Source of the DNA: Alphaproteobacteria bacterium
Lineage (GTDB): Bacteria; Pseudomonadota; Alphaproteobacteria; GCA-2731375
Direction: 5' to 3'
DNA length: 11,327 nucleotides
Assembly: GCA_028281075.1 (NCBI GenBank)
Contig: JANQKO010000689.1
Coordinates: 1-11,327, forward strand
This document shows, one piece after another, positions 6,214 to 11,327 of this stretch; positions within the stretch are counted from its first letter, which is position 1; every line of letters begins with the position of its first letter. Made by a program: the position numbers and the translations under genes. The notes under the pieces are model-generated. The model made no database searches. It saw only the letters and a list, made by a program, of their open reading frames with translations, and was not told the DNA's origin.

Positions 6214-6241
6214 TTGTCGCGCGTCGCCGCCGCGCTATCTT
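6214..6241 (+). promoter_or_regulatory. Possible promoter of the HNH gene
   Basis: TTGTCG (6214-6219) and TATCTT (6236-6241) with 16-bp spacing would start transcription near 6248, giving a leader of about 56 nt before ATG 6304. An alternative is the AT-rich run just upstream (6200-6215). Confidence 0.4.
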
Positions 6242-6303
6242 TTTGTCTATCGGCGCCGTCGGCGGGACGGCGGCGTGTGGACAGGCGAGAAGGGCCGAGA
6301 TCG

Positions 6304-6849
6304 ATGTCTCTGGATGCCAGCCCGGCATTGGTGCTGAACGCCGATTACCGGCCGCTCAGCTACTATCCCCTGTCCATCTGGCCGTGGCAGGAGGTGGTGA
6401 AGGCGGTGTTCCTGAACCGCGTCAACGTGGTCTCCGAATACGAGCGCAAGGTGCGGTCGCCGGGCTTCGAGATGGCCCTGCCCAGCGTCGTTTCGCTGAA
6501 GCGCTACGTGACGCCGGCGAAGTATCCGGCCTTCACCCGGTTCAACCTGTTCCTGCGCGACCGCTTCACCTGCCAGTATTGCGGCGACAAGAACGACCTG
6601 ACCTTCGATCACGTGACGCCGCGGCGCTGCGGCGGCCGCACCACGTGGGAGAACGTCGTCACGGCCTGCGCCTCGTGCAACCTGTTGAAGGGCGGTCGGC
6701 TGCCGCACGAGTGCCGCATGCACCCGGCGCAGAAGCCGCACCGGCCGACCGTGCACGAGCTGCACCAGGCCGGCCGGTCATTCCCGCCGAACTATCTGCA
6801 CGAGAGCTGGAGCGACTTCCTGTACTGGGACACGGTGCTGGAGCCGTAA
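6304..6849 (+). CDS. HNH endonuclease-family protein
   Basis: The 181-residue product has an N-terminal region of about 85 residues beginning LVLNADYRPLSYYPLSIWPWQEVVKAVFLNRVNVV (9-43), and an HNH fold at 86-130: zinc cysteines C90 and C93 (CQYCG), the catalytic Asp102-His103 (FDHV), Asn117 (ENVV), a second cysteine pair C122 and C125 followed by N126, and LLKGGR. All residues of the ββα-metal site are present, so it should be an active metal-dependent nuclease. This compact type is widespread in Alphaproteobacteria without a partner methylase; its biological role is not established. ATG 6304 has GAAGGG at 6289-6294. The in-frame ATG at 6214 would overlap the promoter and adds an Arg-rich stretch unlike the family. 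Confidence 0.9.
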   Translation: MSLDASPALVLNADYRPLSYYPLSIWPWQEVVKAVFLNRVNVVSEYERKVRSPGFEMALPSVVSLKRYVTPAKYPAFTRFNLFLRDRFTCQYCGDKNDLTFDHVTPRRCGGRTTWENVVTACASCNLLKGGRLPHECRMHPAQKPHRPTVHELHQAGRSFPPNYLHESWSDFLYWDTVLEP

Positions 6850-6855
6850 GGGGCC

Positions 6856-6891
6856 TTTTGCGAACGGCCTTGCCGGCCCGCGCCCCACCCC
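6856..6891. repeat. Partial copy of the GGCCTTGCC...CCCGC repeat found at 8768-8803
   Basis: The segment after the HNH stop aligns with 8768-8803: both read TTTG-(C/A)-(G/C)-AA-(C/T)-GGCCTTGCC, then (G/A)GCCCGC and a C-rich CCCCACCC run, with few differences and one gap. Only one arm is present here, without the matching inverted arm. Confidence 0.45.
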
Positions 6892-6917
6892 ATCCGGACT
6901 TCGCCGGCGGAAGTCTG

Positions 6918-6947
6918 CTTGAGCCTGTATTGGCACTCCCTACATCT
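6918..6947 (+). promoter_or_regulatory. Possible heat-shock (RpoH-type) promoter of the DUF4389 gene
   Basis: CTTGAG (6918-6923), a 14-bp spacer and CCCTACATCT (6938-6947) resemble the sigma-32 pattern CTTGAA-N(11-16)-CCCCATNT. The same bases can be read as a housekeeping promoter, TTGAGC (6919-6924), 16 bp, TACATC (6941-6946). Either gives a leader of about 45-50 nt. Confidence 0.4.
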
Positions 6948-6999
6948 CGGATTGACGGCCGCCGCGTCTGGCGGCCGCGCGAGAGGGAGACAACGACAG

Positions 7000-7326
7000 A
7001 TGTCCGAGCAGGTTTTCGACGAAGACCGCCGGCGGCACATGAGCTCGAAAGACACGTGGCTGCGCGGCTTTTTCATGCTGGTCGTGGCGATCATCTACGG
7101 CATCGCCAAGACCCTGGTCCTGGTCGTGGCGCTGTTCCAGTTCGTGGCCACGCTTCTGAACGGCCGGCCGAACCGCCAGTTGCTGGAATTCGGCCGCAGC
7201 CTGAGCACCTACACCTACGAGATCGCGCTCTACCTGACCTTCAACCGCGATATCCGGCCCTGGCCGTTCAGCCCCTGGCCGAGCCAGACCGCCGTCACGC
7301 CGGCGCCGGGCCCGAGCCGGGACTGA
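7000..7326 (+). CDS. Small DUF4389-type membrane protein
   Basis: The 108-residue product has a charged start (EDRRRHMSSKDTWLR, 8-22), one long hydrophobic segment at about 23-52 (FFMLVVAIIYGIAKTLVLVVALFQFVATLL) and a conserved-looking second half: NGRPNRQLLEFGRSLSTYTYEIALYLTFNRDIRPWPFSPWP (54-94). This arrangement, in particular NRxLxxFGxxLxxYxYEIxxYLTFxxDxRPFPF, fits the DUF4389 family of small bacterial inner-membrane proteins, whose function is unknown. The start was chosen at ATG 7000, which has GAGAGGGAGA at 6981-6990; upstream ATGs give low-complexity sequence. The tail (97-108) is Pro-rich. Confidence 0.82.
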   Translation: MSEQVFDEDRRRHMSSKDTWLRGFFMLVVAIIYGIAKTLVLVVALFQFVATLLNGRPNRQLLEFGRSLSTYTYEIALYLTFNRDIRPWPFSPWPSQTAVTPAPGPSRD

Positions 7327-7346
7327 GCGCGGGCGGCAGGCCGGCG

Positions 7347-7375
7347 TCGAGACGCCCGCGTCGCGGGCGCCTCGG
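7347..7375 (+). terminator. GC hairpin after the DUF4389 gene, possible terminator
   Basis: CGCCCGC (7353-7359) and GCGGGCG (7363-7369) pair across a 3-nt loop. After one mismatch, GAG/CTC and flanking bases extend the stem to about 11-12 bp. There is no T run, so it may stabilise the 3' end rather than terminate alone. Confidence 0.4.
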
Positions 7376-7466
7376 TCGGGTGCTGTCGGTCATCATCTCA
7401 CCCTGAGAGCCTGGCCGGAAAAGCTTCCTGCGACATCGGCAGCTTAGATGACAGCATCCCTCCGTC

Positions 7467-7550
7467 GTCATTGCCGGACTTGATCCGGCAATCCAGGCCC
7501 CCCTGCCCAAAGGCGCGATTCTGGATCACCGGGTCAAGCCCGGTGATGAC
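7467..7550. repeat. Dispersed two-hairpin palindromic repeat (alphaproteobacterial type)
   Basis: Two 30-bp arms (7467-7496 and 7521-7550) are inverted copies with 24 of 30 positions identical. Each arm is itself a hairpin with perfect 8-bp stems: TTGCCGGA/TCCGGCAA around CTTGA, and TCACCGGG/CCCGGTGA around TCAAG. The six differences between arms fall into three compensatory pairs that keep both hairpins intact. Sequences of this form (GTCAT..CCGG.CTTGA.CCGG..ATCCAG) are known as highly repeated intergenic elements in Alphaproteobacteria. The rest of 7327-7658 holds the hairpin at 7347 and an AT-rich stretch with the palindrome TTGAATTCAA (7570-7579); I see no gene. Confidence 0.85.
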
Positions 7551-7658
7551 AAGCAGGGAGATTAAGCAATTGAATTCAAAGGGATTATTTCCAGCCGGAC
7601 TCTGAAGCGCCGCCCCTGGTGGCGTCTCGAAGGGTGACGTGCCGAACGTGTGGCGGCG

Positions 7659-8219
7659 CTAAATCCGTTCCGACAGCCAGATCGCGAGCCGCGTGCCGGC
7701 CCTGATGCCGCGGCTCAAGGCCGGATAGGCCGGCGCGCGTTCGGAATCGTGTTCGATCGCCGTTTGCCGGTGCTCTTCCTCTTCGGCGGCGAACGTCTCG
7801 ATGGTCTTCTTGAGTTCCGGCTCGCTGTCGCCGAGCGCCTCGGCCTGGTTCCTGTAGTGCTCGACGATCACCTCTTCCACGGCCTCGGTGCAGGCCATGG
7901 CGGCCTTCTCGCCGATCAGCGCCGTGCCGGCGCCCAGCATGAAGCCGGCCGCCCGCCAGATCGGCGTCAGCGCCGTCGGCCGTACCCGCCGCTCGACCAG
8001 CAGGCGGTCGAACGCGGCCAAGTGCACGTCCTCGGCCGCGGCCATCTCGGTGATCACCGGTTCCGATTTCGTGCCGGCCAGCACCGCGAGCTGTCCCTTG
8101 TAGATCTGCACGGCGCCGAACTCGCCGGCCTGGTCGACGCGGACGATGCGTTCCAGCAGCGCCCGGTCCGACAGGTCGCCCGGCAGGCGCTTGCGCGGCC
8201 GTCGCTTCCTCGCGCTCAT
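7659..8219 (-). CDS. coq7: Coq7-type demethoxyubiquinone hydroxylase
   Basis: The 186-residue product is a carboxylate-bridged diiron monooxygenase that hydroxylates the ring of the methoxy-benzoquinol precursor, a late step of ubiquinone synthesis, at the membrane surface. After a basic leader (1-12), the four iron-binding helices appear in order: RVDQAGEFGAVQIYKGQLAVL (27-47, Glu33), AAAEDVHLAAFDRLL (60-74, Glu63 and His66), GEKAAMACTEAVEEVIVEHYRNQ (103-125, Glu115) and FAAEEEEHRQTAIEHDSE (143-160, Glu147 and His150). The length is the compact alphaproteobacterial form with one domain. Its ATG overlaps the dsbB stop as ATGA, so translation is probably coupled. Both proteins deal with quinone, which gives the pairing some logic. 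Confidence 0.95.
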   Translation of the reverse strand: MSARKRRPRKRLPGDLSDRALLERIVRVDQAGEFGAVQIYKGQLAVLAGTKSEPVITEMAAAEDVHLAAFDRLLVERRVRPTALTPIWRAAGFMLGAGTALIGEKAAMACTEAVEEVIVEHYRNQAEALGDSEPELKKTIETFAAEEEEHRQTAIEHDSERAPAYPALSRGIRAGTRLAIWLSERI

Positions 8220-8716
8220 ATCAGCCGTCCGGCGCGCCGCGCCATGCCCAGGCTGAAGCCGGCCAGCGCCAGCGAGGCCAGCAGGTTGTAGCCGGCCATG
8301 GAAATACCGAACAGCGACCAGGCCACCTCGTCGCAGCGCACCACCGGCGTCGCCTGGATCTGCGCCAGCAGCTCCCGCACCGAGCCGGCCTCGCCCGAGG
8401 GGCCGGTGCAGGCCTCGGTGCCGGTCCACCAGTGCTGCTCGATGCCGACGTGATAGCCGGCGATGCCGGCATTGACCATGAAGGCCAGCGCGCACAGGCC
8501 CAGCAGCACGGTCAGCGGCGCCCGCCGCCCGGCCAGCAGCAGCGCCAGCAGGCTGATGCCCAGCGCCACGCCATAGGGCCAGCGCTGATAGATACAGAGG
8601 ATGCAGGGCTGCAGGTCAAAGCCGTACTGGGCCAGGAACGCCGCGGCGAGCGCGCCGGCGCTGGCGAGCGCGATCAGGACCGGCGACCGCGCCGGTGTGG
8701 CCATGGCCATCAACAT
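8216..8716 (-). CDS. dsbB: Disulfide bond formation protein B (DsbB family)
   Basis: The 166-residue product is an inner-membrane quinone reductase that reoxidises the periplasmic thiol oxidase DsbA. Hydrophobic segments lie at about 12-30, 48-63, 67-86 and 133-157. The first redox pair is C38-x-x-C41 in QPCILCIYQRWPY, preceding the conserved Arg45 near the quinone site. The second periplasmic pair is C103 and C128 in EACTG and VVRCDE. No dsbA gene is in the window. The start could be any of three ATGs (8716, 8710, 8704); none has a good ribosome site, and the predicted transcription start lies next to 8716, so it may be read without a leader. It overlaps coq7 by 4 bp. Confidence 0.93.
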   Translation of the reverse strand: MLMAMATPARSPVLIALASAGALAAAFLAQYGFDLQPCILCIYQRWPYGVALGISLLALLLAGRRAPLTVLLGLCALAFMVNAGIAGYHVGIEQHWWTGTEACTGPSGEAGSVRELLAQIQATPVVRCDEVAWSLFGISMAGYNLLASLALAGFSLGMARRAGRLI

Positions 8717-8723
8717 GAAAAGA

Positions 8724-8752
8724 GATATAGCGCCCGGAACCCGGTCGTGAAA
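8724..8752 (-). promoter_or_regulatory. Promoter of dsbB-coq7
   Basis: On the reverse strand TTTCAC (8752-8747) and TATATC (8729-8724) are separated by 17 bp. Transcription would start at about 8717, at or just before the ATG at 8716. Confidence 0.5.
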
Positions 8753-8764
8753 CCCGCTTAGTGT

Positions 8765-8897
8765 CTGTTTGACAATGGCCTTGCCAGCCCGCTCCCCCAC
8801 CCGGCCACCCAATTCAGGATACGCTCGTTGGGTGGCCGGGTGGGGGGGCGGGCCGGCGCTGCCGCGAAATCGGGCCGATCGGCCCGATTTCAAACAG
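8765..8897. repeat. Composite inverted-repeat element between dsbB and the DedA gene
   Basis: The 133-bp segment is bounded by CTGTTTGA (8765-8772) and its exact complement TCAAACAG (8890-8897). Inside, a 25-bp arm (8787-8811) pairs with 8829-8853, with only one non-Watson-Crick position (a G-U in RNA read from the plus strand), around a 17-nt loop. A perfect 26-bp palindrome (8866-8891) lies beside it. There is no ORF. It fits a dispersed palindromic or MITE-like repeat, and a partial relative lies at 6856-6891. Being between two minus-strand genes, it could also shape mRNA ends. Confidence 0.7.
8866..8891 (-). terminator. Perfect palindrome after the DedA gene, probable terminator
   Basis: GAAATCGGGCC (8866-8876), GATC, GGCCCGATTTC (8881-8891) is a perfect 26-bp palindrome beginning 10 bp after the stop codon of the minus-strand DedA gene. 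The stem is flanked by A and T triplets, so it could act in both directions, but the T run is short. Confidence 0.5.
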
Positions 8898-8901
8898 TCG
8901 C

Positions 8902-9480
8902 TTACAGCAGTTTCAGTGCGGCGAATCCGCCCACCAGCAGGACCACGAAGACGACGAACAGCAGGTTCAGCCGCTGCTCGATGAAGCCTTGGATCGGCTC
9001 GCCATACTTCCACAGCAGGCCGGCGACGACGAAGAAGCGCAGGCCCCGTCCGATCACCGACGCGGCGAAGAAGGCGCTCAGGCTGAGCGCCGTGACGCCG
9101 CTGGTGATGGTGATGACCTTGTAGGGGAAGAAGGTCAGCGCGAAGATGAACACGGCCCAGGCGCCATGTTCGTTGTAGCCGGCCTGGAAGCTCTCGAACT
9201 TCTCGGCGGCGCCGTAGAGATCGATGATCGCCTGGCCGACGGTCTCGAACAGGAAGAAGCCGATGGCGTAGCCCGCGAACCCGCCCAGAACCGAGGCGAT
9301 GGTACAGATCGTGGCGATCCGCCAGGCCTGCCGGCGGTTCGCCAGCACCATGGGCATCAGCATGACGTCGGGCGGGATCGGGAAGAACGAGCTTTCGATG
9401 AAGCTGATCGCGGCCAGCGCCCAGTTGGCGCGGCGGTGGCCGGCCAGGCGCATGGTCCAGTCGTAAAGCGGGCGGATCAT
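8902..9480 (-). CDS. DedA/VTT-domain membrane protein, YqaA type
   Basis: The 192-residue product is an integral membrane protein with hydrophobic stretches at about 19-46, 54-80, 107-127, 132-156 and 172-192. The signature FIESSFFPIPPDVMLMPMVL (27-46), with Glu29 and the PIPPD turn, places it in the YqaA branch of the DedA/SNARE-associated (VTT) superfamily; GGFAGYAIGFFLFETVG (66-82) and FFPYKVITITSGV (117-129) agree. DedA-like proteins have been tied to membrane lipid scrambling or transport and to envelope homeostasis; the role of this branch is not settled. ATG 9480 has only a weak CAGG upstream. It lies upstream of dsbB on the same strand but is separated by a palindromic element, so probably not one simple operon. 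Confidence 0.88.
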   Translation of the reverse strand: MIRPLYDWTMRLAGHRRANWALAAISFIESSFFPIPPDVMLMPMVLANRRQAWRIATICTIASVLGGFAGYAIGFFLFETVGQAIIDLYGAAEKFESFQAGYNEHGAWAVFIFALTFFPYKVITITSGVTALSLSAFFAASVIGRGLRFFVVAGLLWKYGEPIQGFIEQRLNLLFVVFVVLLVGGFAALKLL

Positions 9481-9573
9481 CGATGACGGGCCTGTACGAT
9501 CGCCGGGTCGGCGGAGCCTGGCGGCCTCATAACAGCAAGGCGGCCCGCGTTCAACGGCAAAGGCGGGGGCGTA

Positions 9574-9601
9574 TTGACGGCGGCGGGGGCCGTTCTATGA
9601 T
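9574..9601 (+). promoter_or_regulatory. tRNA-Leu promoter
   Basis: TTGACG (9574-9579) and TATGAT (9596-9601) are spaced 16 bp, a strong match. The start would fall near 9608, about 13 nt before the mature tRNA. The discriminator region is GC-rich, as is usual for stable RNA genes. Confidence 0.7.
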
Positions 9602-9620
9602 GCCGCTCGCCGCAGCCGCT

Positions 9621-9705
9621 GCCCCCGTGGCGGAATTGGTAGACGCGCGTGACTCAAAATCACGTTTCTTCGGAAGTGCCTGTTCGAGTCAGGCCGGGGG
9701 CACCA
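9621..9705 (+). tRNA. tRNA-Leu (anticodon CAA)
   Basis: The 85-nt gene folds as a class II tRNA with a long variable arm. The acceptor stem GCCCCCG (9621-9627) pairs with CGGGGGC (9695-9701), then discriminator A and an encoded CCA (9703-9705). The anticodon stem CGTGA/TCACG (9648-9652, 9660-9664) holds loop CTCAAAA with anticodon CAA at 9655-9657. The T arm is GCCTG-TTCGAGT-CAGGC (9678-9694). The long variable region and discriminator A73 are leucine identity marks. It reads UUG codons. Confidence 0.97.
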
Positions 9706-9818
9706 GCCTTCGCTCTCCTTTGCGGCCGTTTCTACAAGAATCCCCTTTTACGGCAATTTAACGCGAGCCTTCGAGACTCGGCGGCCGTCTGATACCGCCA
9801 TCGGGTCCGGAGACCGGC

Positions 9819-10238
9819 ATGGCCCCCGAACAGATCGCCCATGTGCAGGACACCTTCAAGCTGGTCCTGCCGATCAAGGAAACCGCCGCCAAGCTGTTCT
9901 ACGACCGCCTGTTCGCGCTCGACCCCGACCTGCGAACGATGTTCAAGGGTGACATGGCCGAGCAGGGCCGCAAGCTGATGACGGTGCTGGCGACTGCCGT
10001 CGGCAACCTCGACAGGCTGGACGAGATCCTGCCGACCGTGCGGGCGCTGGGTGAACGGCACGCCGGGTTCGGCGTCACGCCGGCGCACTACGAGACCGTG
10101 GGCGAGGCGCTGATCTGGACGCTGGAACAGGGGCTGACCGACACCTTCACGTCCGAGGTCAGGGCGGCCTGGGTCGAGGTCTACGGCGCGCTCTCCTCGG
10201 TCATGCAGGCGGCCGCGGCGAAGCAGGCCGCCGCCTGA
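9819..10238 (+). CDS. Single-domain bacterial globin (Vitreoscilla haemoglobin-like)
   Basis: The 139-residue product is a lone globin without the reductase domain of flavohaemoglobin. The opening QIAHVQDTFKLVLPIKETAAKLFYDRLFALDPDLRTMFKGDMAEQGRKLM (5-54) is typical of the flavohaemoglobin/Vgb globin family. Tyr28 (B10) and Gln49 (E7) are the distal haem-pocket pair, and His81 in LGERHAGFGV is the proximal F8 ligand. HYETVGEALIWTLEQGL (90-106) and AAWVEVYGALSSVM (116-129) complete helices G and H. Such proteins bind oxygen and handle nitric oxide, and need a separate reductase; none is nearby. The tail is Ala-rich. GGAG at 9809-9812 lies six bases before the ATG. No convincing promoter or FNR box is visible upstream. 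Confidence 0.95.
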   Translation: MAPEQIAHVQDTFKLVLPIKETAAKLFYDRLFALDPDLRTMFKGDMAEQGRKLMTVLATAVGNLDRLDEILPTVRALGERHAGFGVTPAHYETVGEALIWTLEQGLTDTFTSEVRAAWVEVYGALSSVMQAAAAKQAAA

Positions 10239-10318
10239 CCTCCGGCCCCGATCCCGCCGTGCCACCCGCGAGGCGCGGCCCCGGGCCGGAACGCCCTCTC
10301 GCTGCTTCCCGACCGGAA

Positions 10319-10332
10319 TTGATTCGCCTCAA
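10319..10332. promoter_or_regulatory. FNR/FixK-like box upstream of the response regulator
   Basis: TTGAT-TCGC-CTCAA matches the FNR/FixK palindrome TTGAT-N4-ATCAA at 9 of 10 defined positions. It is followed by an unusually AT-rich stretch (10340-10376). TCTAAC (10385-10390) could be a -10, placing the box about 71 bp upstream of a start near 10397, a known distance for class I activation. Confidence 0.45.
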
Positions 10333-10460
10333 TGGGTTGCGGAAATAAATTTTTCTCACGTTAAGCGATTATTTTCCCCTTCGATCTAACCTGCGGATCC
10401 GAGGCGGCTTCCGACGCGGCGATGCGCCGGCGGCCGCGGACGATGGTGAAGGGGGTCATC

Positions 10461-11015
10461 GTGCAGGTAACACGCGACCGTCCAGGGGCGCCGGCGGACG
10501 ACATGCCGCACGGCGCGGACCTGTCGAACCTGGAAATTCTGATCGTCGACGACAGCTACCACATGCGCCGGCTGCTGCGAACGCTGCTTCAGGTGCTGAA
10601 CGTACGCCATGTCCATGAGGCCGAGAACGGCGCCCAGGCGCTCGCCATCCTGCGGTCGTCGCCGATCGACGTGGTGCTGGCCGATTGCCAGATGCAGCCC
10701 GTCGACGGCATCCAGCTCGCGCGCGAGATCCGGCGGTCGGACAAGCTGCAGAATCCCGCCGTCCCGGTCATCATGGTCTCCGGCCATTCCAGCCCCGAGC
10801 TGATCCTTAAGGCTCGCGACGTCGGCGTGCACGAATTCCTGCTGAAGCCGGTCTCCATCACGTCGCTGTGGGAGCGCATCACCGGCGTGCTGGCGCGGCC
10901 GCGTCCGTTCGTGCGCGCCGGCAGCTATGTCGGGCCATGCCGCCGCCGGCGCGATCGCAAGGCCTATGCCGGACCGGAACGCCGCGGCGCCGGCCGGGCT
11001 GAAAAGACCGATTGA
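10461..11015 (+). CDS. CheY-like single-domain response regulator with GPxRR tail
   Basis: The 184-residue product has one receiver domain at about 24-145. Asp30-Asp31 (ILIVDDSYHMRRLLRTLL) hold the metal, Asp75 (VVLADCQMQPVDG) is the phosphorylation site, Ser107 (VIMVSGHSS) and Lys129-Pro130 (FLLKPVS) complete the switch. No DNA-binding or enzymatic output domain follows. The C-terminal 35 residues are basic and carry YVGPCRRRR (157-164) and GPERR (171-175), a tail found on alphaproteobacterial CheY-like proteins and perhaps used for partner binding. I chose GTG 10461 because AAGGGGG sits at 10449-10455; in-frame ATGs at 10443 and 10422 lack a ribosome site. No kinase gene is in the window, so input and target are unknown. 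Confidence 0.85.
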   Translation: MQVTRDRPGAPADDMPHGADLSNLEILIVDDSYHMRRLLRTLLQVLNVRHVHEAENGAQALAILRSSPIDVVLADCQMQPVDGIQLAREIRRSDKLQNPAVPVIMVSGHSSPELILKARDVGVHEFLLKPVSITSLWERITGVLARPRPFVRAGSYVGPCRRRRDRKAYAGPERRGAGRAEKTD

Positions 11016-11025
11016 GAGCCGTCGT

Positions 11026-11327
11026 TCAGCCGTTCTGGGCGGCGGGGCCGTTCAGGCGCATCTTGATCTTGCCCAGCAGGCTTTTCGACGCGTCCTCGCC
11101 CTCGACAACCTGGCTGTAGTCGACCTGATGCTGCGAGCGCATCGACGCCACCAGGTTGGCGTCGGCCTCGTCCGGCGCCGGGCTCGACGGCGTTGTGGCC
11201 GGGGCGGCGGCTTGCGGGGATGTCGGGCCGTTGACCGGCAGGGCCTCGGCCGTGGCGGCCGGCGCCGTTGCCGGTGGCGCGTCCGCCGGCACATCCGGCG
11301 GTGGCGGCGCATCGGCGGCCGCCGGCG
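11026..11327 (-). CDS. C-terminal part of an unidentified Pro/Ala-rich protein (5' end outside window)
   Basis: The reverse strand is open from the window edge to a TGA at 11026-11028, giving 100 complete codons. The first 60 or so visible residues are a low-complexity linker rich in Ala, Pro and Thr (ADAPPPPDVPADAPPATAPA and onward). A short ordered-looking C-terminus follows: DEADANLVASMRSQHQVDYSQVVEGEDASKSLLGKIKMRLNGPAAQNG. I do not recognise a family. Such linkers are common in secreted, envelope or regulatory multidomain proteins, whose main domain would lie outside the window. It is convergent with the response regulator, 10 bp between the stops, with no terminator visible. Confidence 0.6.
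   Translation of the reverse strand, partial: PAAADAPPPPDVPADAPPATAPAATAEALPVNGPTSPQAAAPATTPSSPAPDEADANLVASMRSQHQVDYSQVVEGEDASKSLLGKIKMRLNGPAAQNG

Noticed and set aside
6930..6938. CIRCE (HrcA) element upstream of the DUF4389 gene
   Set aside because: TTGGCACTC matches one CIRCE half, but the required inverted GAGTGC half nine bases on is absent.
10361..10375. CtrA box TTAA-N7-TTAA upstream of the response regulator
   Set aside because: The second half reads TTTT, two mismatches in eight defined bases in an AT-rich stretch; too weak to claim.
1..11327. CRISPR array, prophage, transposase gene or integrase near the tRNA
   Set aside because: No regularly spaced direct repeats, no phage or recombinase motifs, and no duplicated tRNA 3' end were found in the window.

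Overview
The window is GC-rich (roughly two thirds G+C by eye) and densely coded on both strands. It reads as a chromosomal segment of a ubiquinone-using alphaproteobacterium, most likely Rhodospirillales-like. This rests on the gene content (an acyl-CoA dehydrogenase of the methylsuccinyl-CoA type, GluQRS, a Coq7 quinone hydroxylase, a YqaA/DedA membrane protein next to DsbB, a CheY-like regulator with GPxRR tail motifs) and on a hairpin repeat of a kind common in that class. No phage, transposase, CRISPR array or biosynthetic cluster is visible. Most genes are ordinary core genes; the less ordinary material is a toxin-antitoxin cassette and several intergenic RNA or DNA structures.

Layout. 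1-979 (-) is the N-terminal 326 codons of the acyl-CoA dehydrogenase, cut by the window edge. 980-1584 has no protein gene but holds a palindrome, an AT-rich promoter-like island and a probable structured small RNA ending in a strong intrinsic terminator. 1585-1905 (+) is a stand-alone ACT-like protein, convergent by 2 bp with gluQ (1908-2759, -). 2823-3716 (+) is a 3-hydroxyacyl-CoA dehydrogenase family protein. 3798-4466 and 4502-5401 (+) are two alpha/beta hydrolases forming a probable operon behind their own promoter. 5471-6140 (+) is a HigBA/RelE-like toxin-antitoxin pair of visibly lower GC, with a perfect inverted-repeat operator lying over a perfect TATAAT box.

6304-6849 (+) is an HNH endonuclease-like protein and 7000-7326 (+) a small DUF4389-type membrane protein. 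7327-7658 separates convergent genes and carries a two-hairpin dispersed repeat. 7659-8219 (coq7), 8216-8716 (dsbB) and 8902-9480 (DedA/YqaA) lie on the minus strand; dsbB and coq7 overlap by ATGA, and a large composite inverted-repeat element separates dsbB from the DedA gene. 9621-9705 is tRNA-Leu(CAA) with its promoter. 9819-10238 (+) is a single-domain globin, 10461-11015 (+) a CheY-like response regulator with an FNR/FixK-like box upstream, and 11026-11327 (-) the C-terminus of an unidentified Pro/Ala-rich protein cut by the window edge.

How the genes relate. Several touch acyl-CoA metabolism (acyl-CoA dehydrogenase, hydroxyacyl-CoA dehydrogenase) or respiration and redox (Coq7, DsbB, which needs quinone, globin, FNR-like box), but apart from the hydrolase pair, the TA pair and dsbB-coq7 they look like independent units. 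I see no convincing new multi-gene system. The best leads are the unidentified small RNA, the composite inverted-repeat element and the apparently leaderless starts of the toxin and dsbB.
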